Assembly (NCBI RefSeq): GCF_016862435.1
Contig: NZ_BOMY01000001.1
Span: forward strand, 186,001 to 250,000
Reading direction: 5' to 3'
DNA: 64,000 nucleotides
Source: Paractinoplanes tereljensis
GTDB taxonomy: Bacteria; Actinomycetota; Actinomycetes; Mycobacteriales; Micromonosporaceae
Shown here: positions 11,005-20,991 of the stretch, one piece after another
How the letters are laid out: every line of letters begins with the position of its first letter
How positions within the stretch are numbered: position 1 is the first letter of the stretch
The notes under the pieces: model-generated
The model's input: only the letters and a program-made list of their open reading frames with translations
The model's database searches: none
Told to the model about the DNA's origin: nothing
Made by a program: the position numbers and the translations under genes

Positions 11005-11264
11005 CGGTTGCCCTCCTGAGCGTCTTGCTCATCGTCGTACAGCTCACCCTCGGCGAACGCCTGCTGGATCTGCTGTTCCCGCTCCGTCATGCCGTCGCGG
11101 ACGTCATCCACGAAAGTACGCATCGACTCGACCAGGCCGCCAGCGGATTGCGACAGCGAGGTGGCGATGCCGGAGGGGGTGAATTCGTTCGCCTTGCGGG
11201 TGAGTTTGCGAACCACCAGGGCGCCGACGGCCAAGCCGACGCCCAGCCACAGCAGGCGCTTCAT
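11001..11264 (-). CDS. Small membrane protein upstream of alaS
   Basis: An 87-residue protein: an N-terminal membrane helix ([20 protein letters not shown]) followed by a charged, helix-prone tail rich in Asp, Glu and Gln. It overlaps alaS by 4 bp (ATGA). A small protein of this type accompanies alaS and a DUF948 protein in many actinobacteria, but its function is not known. The short size, single helix and tail suggest an envelope-associated or partner-binding role (inference). Confidence 0.8.
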   Translation of the reverse strand: MKRLLWLGVGLAVGALVVRKLTRKANEFTPSGIATSLSQSAGGLVESMRTFVDDVRDGMTEREQQIQQAFAEGELYDDEQDAQEGNR

Positions 11265-11286
11265 TGCGAATGCCTTTCGTTGAGAT

Positions 11287-11736
11287 TCAGCGCGCCGACT
11301 TGCGGCGCTGCTTGATCGTGTCGCGGACCTCGCGGTCCTCGTCGGCGCGCCGCCGGTTGTTCACTGCCTTACGCAGTCCGTAACCGAACGAGGCCACCTT
11401 CACCAGCGGGTTCGCCGCTGCGGCGGCGACAACCGTGGACAGGTTGGCGACGTTGGTGCTGACGTGGGCAGCGGCGTCGGTGATCGTGTCGACCTTGGCC
11501 AGCTGAAGGTTGACTCCGTCCAAAGAGACCTGCACCTGACCGAGCGCGGTGTTCACATTCTCCACCGTCTCGTTGACGTTGCCGAGCAGCGGCCCGCTGC
11601 GGTCGTTCAGGTCGTTGATCGCCCGAGTGGCGGCGTCGACCGTGCGGCCGAGCTTCAGAATCGGCACGGCGAGCACGATGACGAGCATCAGGAAGGCGCC
11701 CGCCGCGATCAGACCAGCGATTTCTCCGGCGTCCAT
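11287..11736 (-). CDS. DUF948 domain-containing protein
   Basis: A 149-residue protein with one N-terminal membrane helix (GLIAAGAFLMLVIVLAVPIL, residues about 8-27) and then a long amphipathic coiled-coil-like region with regular Val/Leu/Asn spacing (NVNETVENVNTALGQVQVSL), as in DUF948. The C-terminus is basic (KQRRKSAR). DUF948 proteins are often encoded next to alaS in actinobacteria; their cellular role is not settled. It is 22 bp upstream of the small membrane protein and probably part of the same transcript. Confidence 0.85.
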   Translation of the reverse strand: MDAGEIAGLIAAGAFLMLVIVLAVPILKLGRTVDAATRAINDLNDRSGPLLGNVNETVENVNTALGQVQVSLDGVNLQLAKVDTITDAAAHVSTNVANLSTVVAAAAANPLVKVASFGYGLRKAVNNRRRADEDREVRDTIKQRRKSAR

Positions 11737-11803
11737 GTGGCGCTTCTCCTCTACGGGTGGCGAGTCAACGTGCAGACCCTACCGTCCGTGACCTTTGCCC
11801 GCT

Positions 11804-14800
11804 TCACGACGCCGCGGGTGTCGGCACCAAGAGGGGATCGTTGGAGATGACCGGGTCCGGCGTCTCACCGATCAGGTCCGGGCTCTCGGCCGGCTCCCGC
11901 TTGCCGCGGGTGTCCATGATCGCGTTCTGCACGATGATGCTGACCTTCGAACCCACACACTTCTCGGCCGGCGCGGTGGTCGCCGGCGCCGACGTGATCA
12001 CCGACGGATCCTGCGCCGCCACCTGGTCGATGGCACAGTCCGGCAGCTGAACCCGCAGGTCCAGAGTGAACTCGTCGCGCTTCCAGCAGCTGTAGGTGCC
12101 CTGGTCAGCCGCGATCGGCGTCTCCGGGCACTCGGCGACCTTCCACGGCTGCCAGCCGGCCTCCTCGAGCGCCGAGGTGTAGGCCGCGGTGGTCTCCTTG
12201 AACGACTTGCTGGAGTCCGCCTCCCGCTCCCGGAACCGGCAGTCCAGGAAACACCACCGGCTGCCGCTCCCCTGGTCGTCGACCTGGGTGGCGGCCCAGG
12301 TGGGCACGTCGAGCGAGTCCAGCGAACTGAACACCGGGTCCTTGCTGGCCGACCGCAGCCCGAAGAACGCCGGCATCACCATCAGAACCACGACGGCGAG
12401 CGAGAGCAGAATCACCACGCGTAGCCGACGCTGCGTCCGCAGCTTGGCCCGAAGCTCGTTACTCGCACCCCGAAGCCCGCCCGAGGTCTCCGGATCCGCG
12501 CCCGGCGAGGCCGGCCGAGCGGCCACGCTCTGCCCATTGGCCGCGGCTTTCGCCGCGCCGGCCCGGGCACCCACCGAGGGAGACAGGCTTTCACCCCTTG
12601 GGGGTACGGCCTGAGCGCCCCCGACCTTGACGGCAGCCGACGCCACCCCCAGGGAGGCAGCCCCCACCGAGGCGGCCCCCACCGACGCCGCTCCCACGGA
12701 AGCAGCCCCGACCGAAGCGGCACCCGTGGCCGCACCCACCGACGCAGCGCCGGTGGCCGCACCAACCGAGGCCGCACCGACCGACGCGGCACCCGAGGCG
12801 ACGGCACCGGCCGGCGCGGCGCCGGCCGAGGCCGCACCCTTCGCCACGGCGGCACCCATCGCACCCGCGCCGACCGCGGCGGCGCCGAGCACGCCCGCCG
12901 GGCCACCCTTGCGCCCACCGGCCGGCCCGCGATCACCGGTGCCACGCCCGTTGGCCGGGGCACCACCACGCGGGGCCCGACCGGCCTGGCCACCACCGGG
13001 CGTCTGTCCCTGCTCGGGACGCGCCCGCTTACCGGTCTGTCCGGCGAAGCGCTGGCTCCGCTCACCCTGCTCCGGCCGCCCGTTCTGGGCCGGGAAAGCT
13101 TGACTGTTCTCGCTGGCGAGGCTCTCCGGGCGACCGTGCTGGCCCGGCCCTTGCGCGGGCGAGACCGGCCGGCTCCCGGCCCCCGCCGCAAAGCCCTGAC
13201 TCTGCTCCCCCGACCCCGCCGGACCCGCAAGGCGTCCCTGCTCGCCCGAGCCCGCCTGCCCCGGGAAGCGCGGGTGCTCCCCCGAACCCGGCTGGCCCGC
13301 CTGGCCCGGGAAGCGCGCCTGGTCCCCCGAACCTGCCTGACCCGGCTGGCCCGGCTGGCCCGCGAAGCGCGCCTGGTCCCCCGAACCTGCCTGACCCGGC
13401 TGGCCGGGCTGGCCCGCGAAGCGCGCCTGATCCCCCGAACCTGCCTGGCCCGCGAAGCGCGGGCTCGACTCGGGGCGTCCGCGCTGCGCCGGGAAGCCCT
13501 GGCTGTCCTCGCCGGAACCGCCGAACCGGCCGCCGCGCTCACCGGGGCCCTGGCCTTGGCCCTGGGCCGGGGAGACCGGCTGGTTGCCGGGACGATCACT
13601 CAGTTCCGGGCGGCTGTGCTGACCGCCGCCGCGGGCGGGCGACACCGGCTGACTGCCGAAGCCCGGACCACGCTCGCCCGCATCCGGCCGCGCGTGCTGC
13701 GCCGGGCCGGGCTGGCCGGGACCGGCCTGAGCCGGGCTGACCTGGCCGGGGCCGACCCGACCTGGGCCGGGCTGGCTCGCGAGGCTCTCCGGCCGGCCGC
13801 GCCGGCCCTGCCCCGGCGTGCCGGGCCGGGTGCCGAGGCCCGCCGCGAAGCCTTGGCTCTGCTCCGGGGATCCCGACTGGCTACCGAAGCCCGAAGCGCC
13901 ATCGACGCCATCGGGCCGACCGCGCTGGGGCGGAAAGCCCTGGTTCGGCTCGGCCGCGCCCGGTTCCGGGCGACCGTGCTGGCCGGGGTAACCCTGGCCG
14001 TGCGCCGGCGAGACCGGCTTGTTCGCGAGGCTGTCCGGGCGACCATGCTGGCCCGGGAAACCCTGGCCGTGCGCCGGCGAAACCGGCTGACTCGCGAGGC
14101 TGTCCGGGCGACCGTGCTGGCCCGGGAAACCCTGGCCGTGCGCCGGCGAGACCGGCTGATTCGCGGGGCTGTCCGGGCGGCCGTGCTGGCCTCCGAACCC
14201 TTGGCTGTGCTGACCCGAGACCGGCTGCGGACCGGCCGGCATCGGCGGGCGGCCGGGCGAGACCGGGCCGGGCGCGCCGGGCGGCAACATGCCGGCGGCA
14301 GCCGCCATCGCCCCGGCCGGACCCGGGCGACGACCGGGCTGCGGCCCGCGGCCGCCACGTCGGTTGCCCGAGACGTCGCCGGCCTGACGACCAGCAGCAC
14401 GCGGATCCACCGGGCCGGTGCCGTCGCCGGGCGGCCGAACGCCACGCGGAATCGGACCGGAAGCATCATCAGGCGGCCGAACGCCACGCGGAATCGGGCC
14501 AGAAGCATCGTCAGGCGGCCGGACACCACGCGGAATCGGACCGGAAGCATCATCAGGCGGCCGGACACCACGCGGAATCGGACCGGAGGCGTCATCGGGC
14601 GGCCGCTGGCCGCCGGGCTGAATCGGACCGGTAACGCCGCCGGGCTGAATCGGACCGGTGACGCCACCGGGCTGCCCCGGACGGCCACGGGGAATCGGGC
14701 CCGAGACGTCGCCGGGCGGCCGCTGGCCGCCGCGCGGGACCATGCCGGAGACGTCGCCGGGCTGACGGACGGCGTTGTTGCCGGTGAGCTCGGCCATGGC

Positions 14801-17236
14801 GCCAGCGCGGCCGGGTACGGCCGGCGCACGAGCGCCCTGCTTGCCCGGCACGACCGGCGGAACGACCTTGGCCGCGGCCCGTGCGGGCCGTGGTCCACCT
14901 GGCCCGGCCGGACCGGTACCCGGCATGCCCGGACCGGCAGCGGGTCCGCCGTTCCCAGCGGCGCCCGGGTCGGCCCCGTCCGGGCCACCGGCGCCCCGGC
15001 GGCCAGCCACCGGGCCGGTGCGGAAACTGGGCTCGCCCTGCGCCGGCCCACCCCGGCCACCACGCCCACGCGAGCCGTTACCCGGCCCGCCGGGGAAGTC
15101 CTGCTGCCCAGTGCCGTTACCCGGCCCGCCGGGGAAGTCCTGCTGCCCAGTGCCATTGCCCGGACCACCGGCGAAGCCGGGTTGACCATTTCGCCCGCGC
15201 CCGGCGCCATCCGGACCACCGGCAAAATCGGGTTGACCATCGCGGCCACGCCCAGCGCCGCCGGCACCACCGGCGAAGTCCGGCTGACCGTCGCGGCCAC
15301 GCCCAGCGCCGCCCGGACCACCAGCGAAGTCCGGCTGACCATCGCGGCCACGCCCAGCGCCGCCCGGGCCACCGGCGAAGTCCGGCTGGCCGTCGCGGCC
15401 GCGCGGGGTGTTGGGGCCTGCGGCGGCTGGGAAGTCCTGCTGGCCGTGTCGGCCGGTGCCGCGGCCGTCGTCGGGTGTGCCGTGTCGGCCGGTGCCCTCA
15501 CCGGCAAAGCCGGAGGCGCCGACTGGCGGGGTCCCGTGGCGGCCGCCGGCCGGCGGCGCACTTGCGGGGGCGGCCGACATCGGCGCGCCCGGAGCGGCAC
15601 CCATGCCGGGTGGCGGGCCCTCGGTGCGGAAGCGGTCGCGCGGACCGGCCGACGAGACCGGGCGGGAGGCTGGTGACACCGGGCGCGAAGCCGGGGAGAC
15701 CGGGCGGGGCATCGGCACGTCGGGTGCGTTGCCGGAGAGCGGCACGACCGGGCCGGAGGAATTCGGGTCGCCGTAGCGGCCCTGGCCGGGCACCGGCGGA
15801 CCGCCGGGAGCGCCGCGCCGCGGACCGCCGGCCGGGGACACCGACTCCGGTCCCATCGCGCCGGGCGGAGTCGATCGTGGGCCCTGGCCGCGCCCGGCTC
15901 GACCGCCGGGCGAGCTGACCTGACCCGGTGCGGGCTGCTGGCCCGGTGCGGGCTGCTGGCCCGGTGCGGGCTGCTGCCCGTCGTCCTGCCATCCGGATGC
16001 CTGATACGAGCCGCTGCCCGCCTGCCAGGACGGCTCGGGACGGCCCGGAGCGGGGCTCACCGGCCCGGAATCGGGCCGCCCGCCCGCGCCATGACGCCCG
16101 GAAGCCGCACCGGACTGCTGACCGGGCGCGGGTCGGCCCGGCATGCCGCCGGGCTGCTGGCCGGGCGCGGGTCGGCCCGGCATCCCACCGGACTGCTGGC
16201 CGGGCGCCGGACGACCCGGCATACCACCAGGCTGCTGGCCAGGAACGCCGCGCCCGGTGACGCCACCGGGCGGTTGGCCCGGCCCGGAGCCGCCGGGCTG
16301 GCCGGGCGCGATATATCCGGAAACATCCCCCGGCGCGCCGGGCATCGCTCGGCCGGGAGGGCCGCCGACCTGGCCAGGAACTCCACCGGGCGGCTGGCCC
16401 GGCGCGAAACCGGAAGGCGGACCGCCGGGCGCTACCCGGCCGGAAAGACCGGCGGGCGGCTGGCCGGGAGCAGCCCCGGAAGGCGCTCCACCAGGCTGAC
16501 CAGGCGCGGCCCGACCCGGAGCACCGCCGGCCTGACCAGGCGCGGCCCGACCCGGAGCACCGCCGGCCTGACCAGGCACGGGACGGCCAGGAACACCACT
16601 CGCTTGACCCGGCACCGGACGGCCAGGAACACCACTCGCCTGACCCGACACAGGACGGCCAGGAACACCACTCGCTTGACCCGACACCGGACGGCCAGGA
16701 ACACCACTGGCCTGACCCGGCACGGGACGATCAGGAACGCCGCCGGGCGGCTGGCCCGGTGCGAGACCGGGAGGCGGGCCGCCAGGCGCTACCCGGCCGG
16801 AAAGACCGCCGGGCTGGCCGGGGGCTTCGCGGCCTGGAGCGGCACCAGGACCCGGTCGGCCGGGAGCCGGAGCGGGGGCGCCGGACACACTGCCGGGGGG
16901 CCGGGTGGCGGGGTGCGCGCCGCTGGCGGACTGCCAGCCGGGGGCCTCGCCGCCGAAGGGCAGGTCGCCCTCGTCGGGGGTGTCATCGGGGCCGGGAGCC
17001 ACCCGGCCGGACTTGCTGGGACGGGTCTCGCCGGCGAGCGTGCCGGGGCCGATCGCGCTGCGGTCCTCCTTGGCGGAGCGCAGGTCGTCGAGCCAGCCGG
17101 TTTCCTCCTGCGGGATCGCCTCGGGCTCCGTCGGCTCCGGGCGGCCTCGACCGAACCGGCCACGCCCCTTGCGGGCGCCGGTTCCGTTGCGCAGGTCGGC
17201 CTCGTCGTCGGGCCGATCGGCACCGCGCGAATTCAC
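11804..17236 (-). CDS. Giant Pro/Gly-rich repeat protein with one membrane helix and an extracytoplasmic domain
   Basis: An 1810-residue protein. Residues 1 to about 1570 are almost pure low complexity, dominated by Gly, Pro, Gln, Ala, Ser and Arg, and built of several tandem repeat families (listed separately). Next come a basic segment, a membrane helix ([20 protein letters not shown], about residue 1605) and a folded-looking C-terminal domain of about 180 residues with several cysteines ([32 protein letters not shown]). The orientation is therefore a huge disordered cytoplasmic arm and a small outside domain. The GTG start overlaps the rarA stop as GTGA. The opposite-strand frames of 858 and 574 codons are shadows. 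Function unknown; the arm could act as a condensate-forming scaffold (inference). The C-terminal domain is the part most worth a structure search. Confidence 0.82.
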   Translation of the reverse strand: MNSRGADRPDDEADLRNGTGARKGRGRFGRGRPEPTEPEAIPQEETGWLDDLRSAKEDRSAIGPGTLAGETRPSKSGRVAPGPDDTPDEGDLPFGGEAPGWQSASGAHPATRPPGSVSGAPAPAPGRPGPGAAPGREAPGQPGGLSGRVAPGGPPPGLAPGQPPGGVPDRPVPGQASGVPGRPVSGQASGVPGRPVSGQASGVPGRPVPGQASGVPGRPVPGQAGGAPGRAAPGQAGGAPGRAAPGQPGGAPSGAAPGQPPAGLSGRVAPGGPPSGFAPGQPPGGVPGQVGGPPGRAMPGAPGDVSGYIAPGQPGGSGPGQPPGGVTGRGVPGQQPGGMPGRPAPGQQSGGMPGRPAPGQQPGGMPGRPAPGQQSGAASGRHGAGGRPDSGPVSPAPGRPEPSWQAGSGSYQASGWQDDGQQPAPGQQPAPGQQPAPGQVSSPGGRAGRGQGPRSTPPGAMGPESVSPAGGPRRGAPGGPPVPGQGRYGDPNSSGPVVPLSGNAPDVPMPRPVSPASRPVSPASRPVSSAGPRDRFRTEGPPPGMGAAPGAPMSAAPASAPPAGGRHGTPPVGASGFAGEGTGRHGTPDDGRGTGRHGQQDFPAAAGPNTPRGRDGQPDFAGGPGGAGRGRDGQPDFAGGPGGAGRGRDGQPDFAGGAGGAGRGRDGQPDFAGGPDGAGRGRNGQPGFAGGPGNGTGQQDFPGGPGNGTGQQDFPGGPGNGSRGRGGRGGPAQGEPSFRTGPVAGRRGAGGPDGADPGAAGNGGPAAGPGMPGTGPAGPGGPRPARAAAKVVPPVVPGKQGARAPAVPGRAGAMAELTGNNAVRQPGDVSGMVPRGGQRPPGDVSGPIPRGRPGQPGGVTGPIQPGGVTGPIQPGGQRPPDDASGPIPRGVRPPDDASGPIPRGVRPPDDASGPIPRGVRPPDDASGPIPRGVRPPGDGTGPVDPRAAGRQAGDVSGNRRGGRGPQPGRRPGPAGAMAAAAGMLPPGAPGPVSPGRPPMPAGPQPVSGQHSQGFGGQHGRPDSPANQPVSPAHGQGFPGQHGRPDSLASQPVSPAHGQGFPGQHGRPDSLANKPVSPAHGQGYPGQHGRPEPGAAEPNQGFPPQRGRPDGVDGASGFGSQSGSPEQSQGFAAGLGTRPGTPGQGRRGRPESLASQPGPGRVGPGQVSPAQAGPGQPGPAQHARPDAGERGPGFGSQPVSPARGGGQHSRPELSDRPGNQPVSPAQGQGQGPGERGGRFGGSGEDSQGFPAQRGRPESSPRFAGQAGSGDQARFAGQPGQPGQAGSGDQARFAGQPGQPGQAGSGDQARFPGQAGQPGSGEHPRFPGQAGSGEQGRLAGPAGSGEQSQGFAAGAGSRPVSPAQGPGQHGRPESLASENSQAFPAQNGRPEQGERSQRFAGQTGKRARPEQGQTPGGGQAGRAPRGGAPANGRGTGDRGPAGGRKGGPAGVLGAAAVGAGAMGAAVAKGAASAGAAPAGAVASGAASVGAASVGAATGAASVGAATGAASVGAASVGAASVGAASVGAASLGVASAAVKVGGAQAVPPRGESLSPSVGARAGAAKAAANGQSVAARPASPGADPETSGGLRGASNELRAKLRTQRRLRVVILLSLAVVVLMVMPAFFGLRSASKDPVFSSLDSLDVPTWAATQVDDQGSGSRWCFLDCRFREREADSSKSFKETTAAYTSALEEAGWQPWKVAECPETPIAADQGTYSCWKRDEFTLDLRVQLPDCAIDQVAAQDPSVITSAPATTAPAEKCVGSKVSIIVQNAIMDTRGKREPAESPDLIGETPDPVISNDPLLVPTPAAS
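13972..14178 (-). repeat. 69-bp in-frame tandem repeat (23 residues per unit)
   Basis: Three near-identical 69-bp units (13972-14040, 14041-14109, 14110-14178) plus a degenerate partial copy after them. Each encodes about [20 protein letters not shown] plus three residues in the giant protein. The unit length is a multiple of three, so copy-number change keeps the frame. Confidence 0.85.
14431..14598 (-). repeat. 42-bp in-frame tandem repeat (14 residues per unit)
   Basis: Four 42-bp units at 14431, 14473, 14515 and 14557 encode [14 protein letters not shown] in the giant protein. A degenerate relative ([11 protein letters not shown]) extends on both sides. The units differ at only a few bases. 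Confidence 0.88.
15189..15392 (-). repeat. 51-bp in-frame tandem repeat (17 residues per unit)
   Basis: Four 51-bp units starting at 15189, 15240, 15291 and 15342 encode [17 protein letters not shown] in the giant protein. They are regular and RG/GG-rich, like RGG-box low-complexity regions. Confidence 0.86.
16581..16724 (-). repeat. 36-bp in-frame tandem repeat (12 residues per unit)
   Basis: Four 36-bp units (16581, 16617, 16653, 16689) encode [12 protein letters not shown] or [12 protein letters not shown] near the N-terminus of the giant protein. Related units ([12 protein letters not shown]) continue on the 16500 side. Confidence 0.86.
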
Positions 17237-19116
17237 GGCTGTTCCTCTCCGGCGGCTTCGCCGCTGTCGACTGCCTCTGCCCCGTCCACCGCCGGCGACG
17301 ATGCCGACGGTCCACTACTCGCCGCCGGCAGCGAATCCGACTGCGAACCACTCACCGCCGACAGCGAAGCCTGCGGCGAACCACTCACCGCCGACACCGA
17401 AACCTGCGGCGAACCACTCACCGCCGACACCGAAACCTGCGGCGAACCACTCACCGCCGACAGCGAAGCCGACTGCGAATCGCTCACCGCCGGCAGCGAA
17501 GCCGACGAGGAACCACGAACCGCTGGCAGCGGAGCCGGCGGGGAGCTGCTCACTGTCGGTAGCGAAGCCGACGGCGCATTGCTTACCGCCGGTAGCGGCG
17601 CCACCGGCGAACCGTTTGCGGCCGGTGGCGAAGCCGGCTGCTCACTGTTCGCCGAAGAGCGTGACGCATCAGCGGCCGGAGCACCACCCGCCGCGCGGTC
17701 GGGTGTGGGTGCCGAAGCGTCCGCGGCCGGCTGGGCGCGCGGCGGGGCGGCAAGACCGCGGACGATCCGGCGTAACCGTGGAACACGCTCGCTTACTGCG
17801 CGTTCGGCACCGTGATCAGTCGGGCGGTAGTAATCGGAGCCGAGAAGATCGTCGGGAATGTACTGCTGTGTGACCACGCCGCGCGGGTCGTCGTGCGGGT
17901 ATTTATAACCGCGACCGTGACCTAGGCCACGTGCGCCCGGATAGTGGGCGTCGCGCAGATGAGCCGGAACGGCGCCGCCGCGGCCGGCTCGCACGTCGGC
18001 CATCGCGGTGCCGATGGCGGTGGTGACGGTGTTGGATTTGGGGGCGGTGGCCATGTGCACGACTGCCTGAGCGAGGTTGAGCTGGCACTCGGGCAGGCCG
18101 ATGAGCTGCACGGCCTGGGCCGCCGCGGTGGCCACCAGCAGGGCCTGCGGGTCGGCCATGCCGACGTCCTCGCTTGCGAAGATCACGATGCGGCGGGCGA
18201 TGAAGCGCGGGTCCTCGCCGGCCACCAGCATGCGGGCCAGCCAGTGCAGCGCCGCGTCGGGGTCGCTGCCCCGCATGCTCTTGATGAACGCGCTGGTCAC
18301 GTCGTAGTGCGCGTCGCCGTCCCGGTCGTAGCGGACGGCGGCGACGTCGACCGCTTTCTCGGCGGTGGCCAGGTCGATCTCGGCGACACCCTGCGCCTCG
18401 GCGGAACCGGCGGCGGCTTCCAGAGCGGTCAACGCCTTGCGGACGTCGCCGGCGGCCAGCCGTACGAAATGGTCCTCGGCTTCTAAGGAAAGCGTGACCT
18501 TTCCGCCCAGCCCTCGCGGATCCACCACCGCGCGGCGCAGCAGCGCCCGGACCTCGTCCTCGCCGAGCGCCTTAAGCGTGAGAAGCACGCACCGCGACAG
18601 CAAAGGTGAAATAACGGAGAAATACGGATTCTCCGTGGTGGCGGCCAGCAGCAGGACCGTGCGGTCCTCGACGGCGGCGAGCAGGGAATCCTGCTGGGTC
18701 TTGGAGAAGCGGTGCACCTCGTCGATGAACAGGACGGTCGGCGGGCCACCGGAACGGCGCTCGCGGCGGGCCGTGTCGATCACCGCGCGGACATCTTTCA
18801 CCCCGGCGGTCAGCGCGGAGAGCGCCACGAACTTGCGCTCGCTGGCGCCGGCGACGAGGTGGGCGATGGTGGTCTTGCCGGTGCCGGGCGGGCCCCACAG
18901 AATCACCGACATCGGGGTGATCCCGGTCACCAACTGCCGCAACGGGCTACCCGGGGCGAGCAGGTGTTCCTGACCGACCAGCTCGTCGATGTTCGCCGGG
19001 CGCATCCGCACGGGAAGCGGTGAGTCGTCCGCGGCTGGAGTAAAAGCAGCCGACGAAGCCGGCGCGGCTAGAACGCCACTCGGCTGGCCCAGCGAGAAGA
19101 GCCCGTCCATTTCCAT
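17233..19116 (-). CDS. rarA: Replication-associated recombination protein A (RarA/MgsA) with a repetitive C-terminal tail
   Basis: AAA+ ATPase acting at stalled replication forks. The ATG at 19116 gives [14 protein letters not shown] and a 627-residue protein; open frame further upstream belongs to another gene. Walker A is GPPGTGKTT, Walker B FIDEVHRF, then sensor TTENPYF and arginine finger SRC. The C-terminal tetramerisation domain ends near [14 protein letters not shown]. Normal RarA proteins end about there (some 440-460 residues); this one carries about 160 extra residues of Ser/Ala/Pro/Val low complexity, including exact 11-residue repeats. The stop overlaps the giant repeat protein's start by GTGA, so the two repeat-bearing genes are coupled. 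Confidence 0.94.
   Translation of the reverse strand: MEMDGLFSLGQPSGVLAAPASSAAFTPAADDSPLPVRMRPANIDELVGQEHLLAPGSPLRQLVTGITPMSVILWGPPGTGKTTIAHLVAGASERKFVALSALTAGVKDVRAVIDTARRERRSGGPPTVLFIDEVHRFSKTQQDSLLAAVEDRTVLLLAATTENPYFSVISPLLSRCVLLTLKALGEDEVRALLRRAVVDPRGLGGKVTLSLEAEDHFVRLAAGDVRKALTALEAAAGSAEAQGVAEIDLATAEKAVDVAAVRYDRDGDAHYDVTSAFIKSMRGSDPDAALHWLARMLVAGEDPRFIARRIVIFASEDVGMADPQALLVATAAAQAVQLIGLPECQLNLAQAVVHMATAPKSNTVTTAIGTAMADVRAGRGGAVPAHLRDAHYPGARGLGHGRGYKYPHDDPRGVVTQQYIPDDLLGSDYYRPTDHGAERAVSERVPRLRRIVRGLAAPPRAQPAADASAPTPDRAAGGAPAADASRSSANSEQPASPPAANGSPVAPLPAVSNAPSASLPTVSSSPPAPLPAVRGSSSASLPAVSDSQSASLSAVSGSPQVSVSAVSGSPQVSVSAVSGSPQASLSAVSGSQSDSLPAASSGPSASSPAVDGAEAVDSGEAAGEEQP
17345..17476 (-). 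repeat. 33-bp in-frame tandem repeat in the rarA tail
   Basis: Four 33-bp units (17345, 17378, 17411, 17444) encode an 11-residue unit of the type [11 protein letters not shown]; the two middle units are identical. Degenerate copies extend to about 17600. Confidence 0.88.
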
Positions 19117-19192
19117 CGGGACCGACAGTACCGGCCCGCCGCTCGATGCCCGAAATGCACCGTGCGAGCGGGCCGGCCTGCGCGACTGGAGA

Positions 19193-19411
19193 TCAGCCCC
19201 GGCCCGGACGACGGCCGTAGAAGCGACGGCCGCTGCCGCTGTTGCCGGTACGCGGGCCGCTGCCGACGCCGGCCAGGTACAGCGCGAGGAGCAGGAGGCC
19301 GAGCGACGCCATGGTCGGGAAGTTGAACAGGTCGGGGGCACCGAGGTTGGTGTCGAAGAGGTCGAGCAGCAGGTAGAAACCGAAAACGATCGCGGCGGCG
19401 ATAGCAAGCAT
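19193..19411 (-). CDS. Small two-helix membrane protein
   Basis: A 72-residue protein with two hydrophobic stretches ([18 protein letters not shown] and [15 protein letters not shown]) joined by a short acidic loop, and a basic Arg/Gly tail ([12 protein letters not shown]). The ATG at 19411 has GGAGG a few bases upstream on the coding strand. It lies between the membrane protein at 19491-20183 and rarA on the same strand. No family is recognised beyond a conserved small actinobacterial membrane protein. Confidence 0.68.
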   Translation of the reverse strand: MLAIAAAIVFGFYLLLDLFDTNLGAPDLFNFPTMASLGLLLLALYLAGVGSGPRTGNSGSGRRFYGRRPGRG

Positions 19412-19490
19412 TGTCTATTCCTCCGGGGGGTGAGAGCCATCTGCACGGCCAATACCCCGGTGCTGTCGATCCGCAAACTCCACCGTGGAT

Positions 19491-20183
19491 CTACCCGATC
19501 GCGTTTACCGCCTTGGCGACCACCAGAGCGGCCGTGACCAGCGCAATCGCCGATTCGAGCGCCATTCCGGCCTTGGCCCCGCGTGTCATCGGCAGGGTGT
19601 CGGTGGGGCTGAACGCGGTCGCGTTGGTGAACGACAGGTACAGGTAGTCCAGGAACTCCGGTTCCCAGTCCTTGTGCGCCAGGTCCGGCGAGGTCATCGG
19701 CGGGAACAGGAAGTCCGGGTAGGGGTCGGTGCCCAGCGACCGGGCCACCGGGCCGCCGCGGTCCAGCTCCCAGAACCAGACCGCGAAGCCGACCACGTTC
19801 ATCAGATAGATCGCGCCACCGGTGGCGAGCAATTGGCCGGCCGAACCGACGTCGTGCCCGGTGACGATGTCCCGGATCAGCATCGCCACCGACCAGGCGG
19901 TCGCCAGGCTGGCCACACTGATCAGGCCGAGCGAGAGCAGCCGCAGCTGGGCGGTGCCGCGCTTCATCCGCACCGGGTTCGCGGCGACCAGCACCACCGC
20001 GATCCCGATCTCGATCACCGGCAGCAGCCAGCCCGGCCCGAGAGACAGCCGGTCCGGCAACAGCCACTGCAGGGTGATCAGCACGGCCCAGGCGATCCCG
20101 GCGGGCCAGCGACGCTCACCCTCGGTGCGCCGGCGCCAGGCCGGCTTCTCCTCAACCCCCGGCACGAAAACCCCCGAAACCAA
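19491..20183 (-). CDS. Multi-pass membrane protein, DUF1345-like
   Basis: Up to 230 residues with about six hydrophobic helices. The last third ([20 protein letters not shown] followed by a long helix to the end) resembles the end of DUF1345 and two-helix channel proteins, where a short pore-like loop precedes the last helix; no TVGYG filter is present. The start is uncertain: a TTG at 20183 gives 230 residues, and a GTG at 20165 has GGGGG 6 bp before it. Both overlap the upstream RmlD-like gene, so it is translated from the same message. Transport or channel function is inference. Confidence 0.72.
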   Translation of the reverse strand: MVSGVFVPGVEEKPAWRRRTEGERRWPAGIAWAVLITLQWLLPDRLSLGPGWLLPVIEIGIAVVLVAANPVRMKRGTAQLRLLSLGLISVASLATAWSVAMLIRDIVTGHDVGSAGQLLATGGAIYLMNVVGFAVWFWELDRGGPVARSLGTDPYPDFLFPPMTSPDLAHKDWEPEFLDYLYLSFTNATAFSPTDTLPMTRGAKAGMALESAIALVTAALVVAKAVNAIG

Positions 20184-20991
20184 GACCCCCGGCGCGTACG
20201 GCCTCCGAAGCCGACCGGAACCGCACGGCCAACATGCCGTACGCCCGGGAGCTGTCGAGTTTCACGTCGGACGCCCGGGGCCCCAGGTTGGCGTCGGCGG
20301 TGAGCCCGGTCGGCACGCTCGCCGGGTCGACGCCGTCCTGCCGGGCCACCAGCCGGCCGAGGTCGGCTCGGGAGATCGCCTCCGGCCCGGCCACGTTGAG
20401 CACCCCGGCATAGTCGCCCTCGGCCAGCTCGACAAGCGCCGCGGCCAGGTCGTCGACGTGCACCGGGCAGCGGATCTCGTCCTCGAACAGAAACCCCGCC
20501 CGCCGCCCGGCGATCAGGTCCCGGACGAGACGAAGGTGCTGACTGTCGTCGCTGCCGATGATCAGCGAGGTGCGGACGATCGCGGCGCCCGGATCGACCG
20601 CCGCGACGGCGGTCTCCGCCGCCGCCTTCGCCGACCCATAACGACCCTTCGGGTCCGGCGGATCAATGTCGGTGTACGGGCGGGAACGGCCGCCGTGCAC
20701 GACATCGGAGGAGACGTGTACGAGCCGGGATCCGCGCGCCCCGACGGCGACATGGGCGGCACCGTCCGCGGTCACCACCCAGTCGTCCATCCGCGACGCC
20801 AGATTCAGGACTGCTTCCGCCCGTACCTCGGAAAGCAGCGCAAGCACCGCCTCGCGCGACCGGACGTCGAGGACGCGGTGGCCGGAGACCGCCGTGGTGG
20901 CCGTGCCGACCACCTCGTGCCCGCACGCCGCGGCCCGGCGGACCACCCGTTGTCCCAGGTAGCCGCCGGCGCCGACGACGAGAATTCTCAG
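20152..20991 (-). CDS. RmlD-like NAD(P)-dependent sugar-nucleotide reductase/epimerase, apparent CTG start
   Basis: An extended short-chain dehydrogenase similar to dTDP-4-dehydrorhamnose reductase (RmlD). With the CTG at 20991 it has 279 residues and begins [16 protein letters not shown], the dinucleotide-binding GxxGxxG motif at the very N-terminus as expected. Downstream are [10 protein letters not shown], the catalytic YGSAKAAAE (YxxxK), and IVRTSLIIG. No ATG, GTG or TTG lies in frame between the aspS end and this motif; the next GTG would delete it. The CTG overlaps the aspS stop as CTGA, the same arrangement as aroE. No rhamnose-pathway partner genes are nearby, so the substrate is open. 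Confidence 0.82.
   Translation of the reverse strand: MRILVVGAGGYLGQRVVRRAAACGHEVVGTATTAVSGHRVLDVRSREAVLALLSEVRAEAVLNLASRMDDWVVTADGAAHVAVGARGSRLVHVSSDVVHGGRSRPYTDIDPPDPKGRYGSAKAAAETAVAAVDPGAAIVRTSLIIGSDDSQHLRLVRDLIAGRRAGFLFEDEIRCPVHVDDLAAALVELAEGDYAGVLNVAGPEAISRADLGRLVARQDGVDPASVPTGLTADANLGPRASDVKLDSSRAYGMLAVRFRSASEAVRAGGLGFGGFRAGG

Noticed and set aside
8317..11019. 900-codon open frame on the plus strand
   Set aside because: Antisense to alaS, which is unmistakable; the shadow frame is a product of high third-position GC and has no recognisable domains.
14431..14598. Regularly spaced repeats that could look like a CRISPR array
   Set aside because: There are no unique spacers; the units are contiguous, differ by single bases and encode in-frame amino-acid repeats.
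13100..15676. 858-codon plus-strand frame, and a 574-codon one at 16091-17815
   Set aside because: Both are antisense to the giant repeat gene and rarA tail. Their Arg/Ala/Leu/Thr-rich sequence is what the repeats give in another frame; the minus-strand reading has coupling to rarA, a membrane helix and a folded C-terminus.
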